DNA from: an uncultured Lachnospiraceae bacterium
GTDB lineage: Bacteria > Bacillota_A > Clostridia > Lachnospirales > Lachnospiraceae
NCBI GenBank assembly: GCA_910587495.1
Contig: CAJUMT010000045.1
Coordinates: 1-5,715 of the forward strand
Length of the DNA: 5,715 bases
Direction of reading: 5' to 3'
Both the position numbers and the translations under genes were made by a program. The notes below the pieces were generated by a model. That model made no database searches, was not told where the DNA came from, and worked only from the letters and a program-made list of their open reading frames with translations. Below are positions 5,697 to 5,715 of the stretch, piece after piece (positions within the stretch are counted from its first letter, which is position 1; each line of letters opens with the position of its first letter).

Positions 5697-5715
5697 TATC
5701 AACGAGTCCCCGGAC

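Noticed and set aside
5232..5702. A 156-codon minus-strand open frame opposite the 144-residue membrane protein
   Set aside because: The plus-strand gene has a promoter, ribosome binding site, membrane helix and sensible domain layout; the opposite frame is Phe/Asp-rich antisense without start signals.

Overview
The window looks like ordinary chromosome from a low-to-moderate GC Gram-positive anaerobe of the Clostridia, most likely a gut Lachnospiraceae. This is an inference from the class IIB fructose-bisphosphate aldolase, the Gram-positive lipoprotein signal peptides, strong purine-rich ribosome binding sites, sigma-A type promoters with extended -10 elements, and a membrane protein type that I associate with this group. 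I see no mobile element, CRISPR array, tRNA or rRNA.

Layout from left to right. (1) Positions 1-1609, plus strand: the 3' part of an ATP-grasp ligase gene, cut by the window edge, followed 3 nt later by an alpha/beta-hydrolase esterase gene; the two form an operon closed by a hairpin terminator near 1624-1667. (2) Positions 1753-2106, minus strand: a small ArsC/Spx-family thioredoxin-fold protein converging on that terminator. (3) Positions 2196-2864, plus strand: a cyclophilin-type peptidyl-prolyl isomerase made as a lipoprotein, transcribed divergently from the ArsC-like gene from a near-consensus promoter. (4) Positions 2921-3859, minus strand: the glycolytic class II aldolase fba, converging on the cyclophilin gene across a shared hairpin terminator. 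(5) Positions 3980-5110, minus strand: a lipoprotein built from the linker, FKBP and C-terminal regions of trigger factor without the ribosome-binding domain. (6) Positions 5262-5696, plus strand: a single-pass membrane protein of unknown function, transcribed divergently from gene 5.

Functionally the window is mixed. Two genes (cyclophilin and trigger-factor-like lipoprotein) encode exported folding factors of unrelated folds, presumably acting on secreted proteins at the outer face of the membrane. fba is central glycolysis. The ATP-grasp/esterase pair probably makes or processes an amide- or ester-linked small molecule or peptide, with unknown substrate. No gene-free stretch exceeds 300 bases; the longest gaps are about 120-150 bases and hold promoters, terminators and two inverted repeats.

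I do not see a clearly new multi-gene system. The best leads are two perfect inverted repeats exactly 20 bp apart (centre to centre) in front of fba, the ATP-grasp/esterase pair, and the exported trigger-factor derivative.
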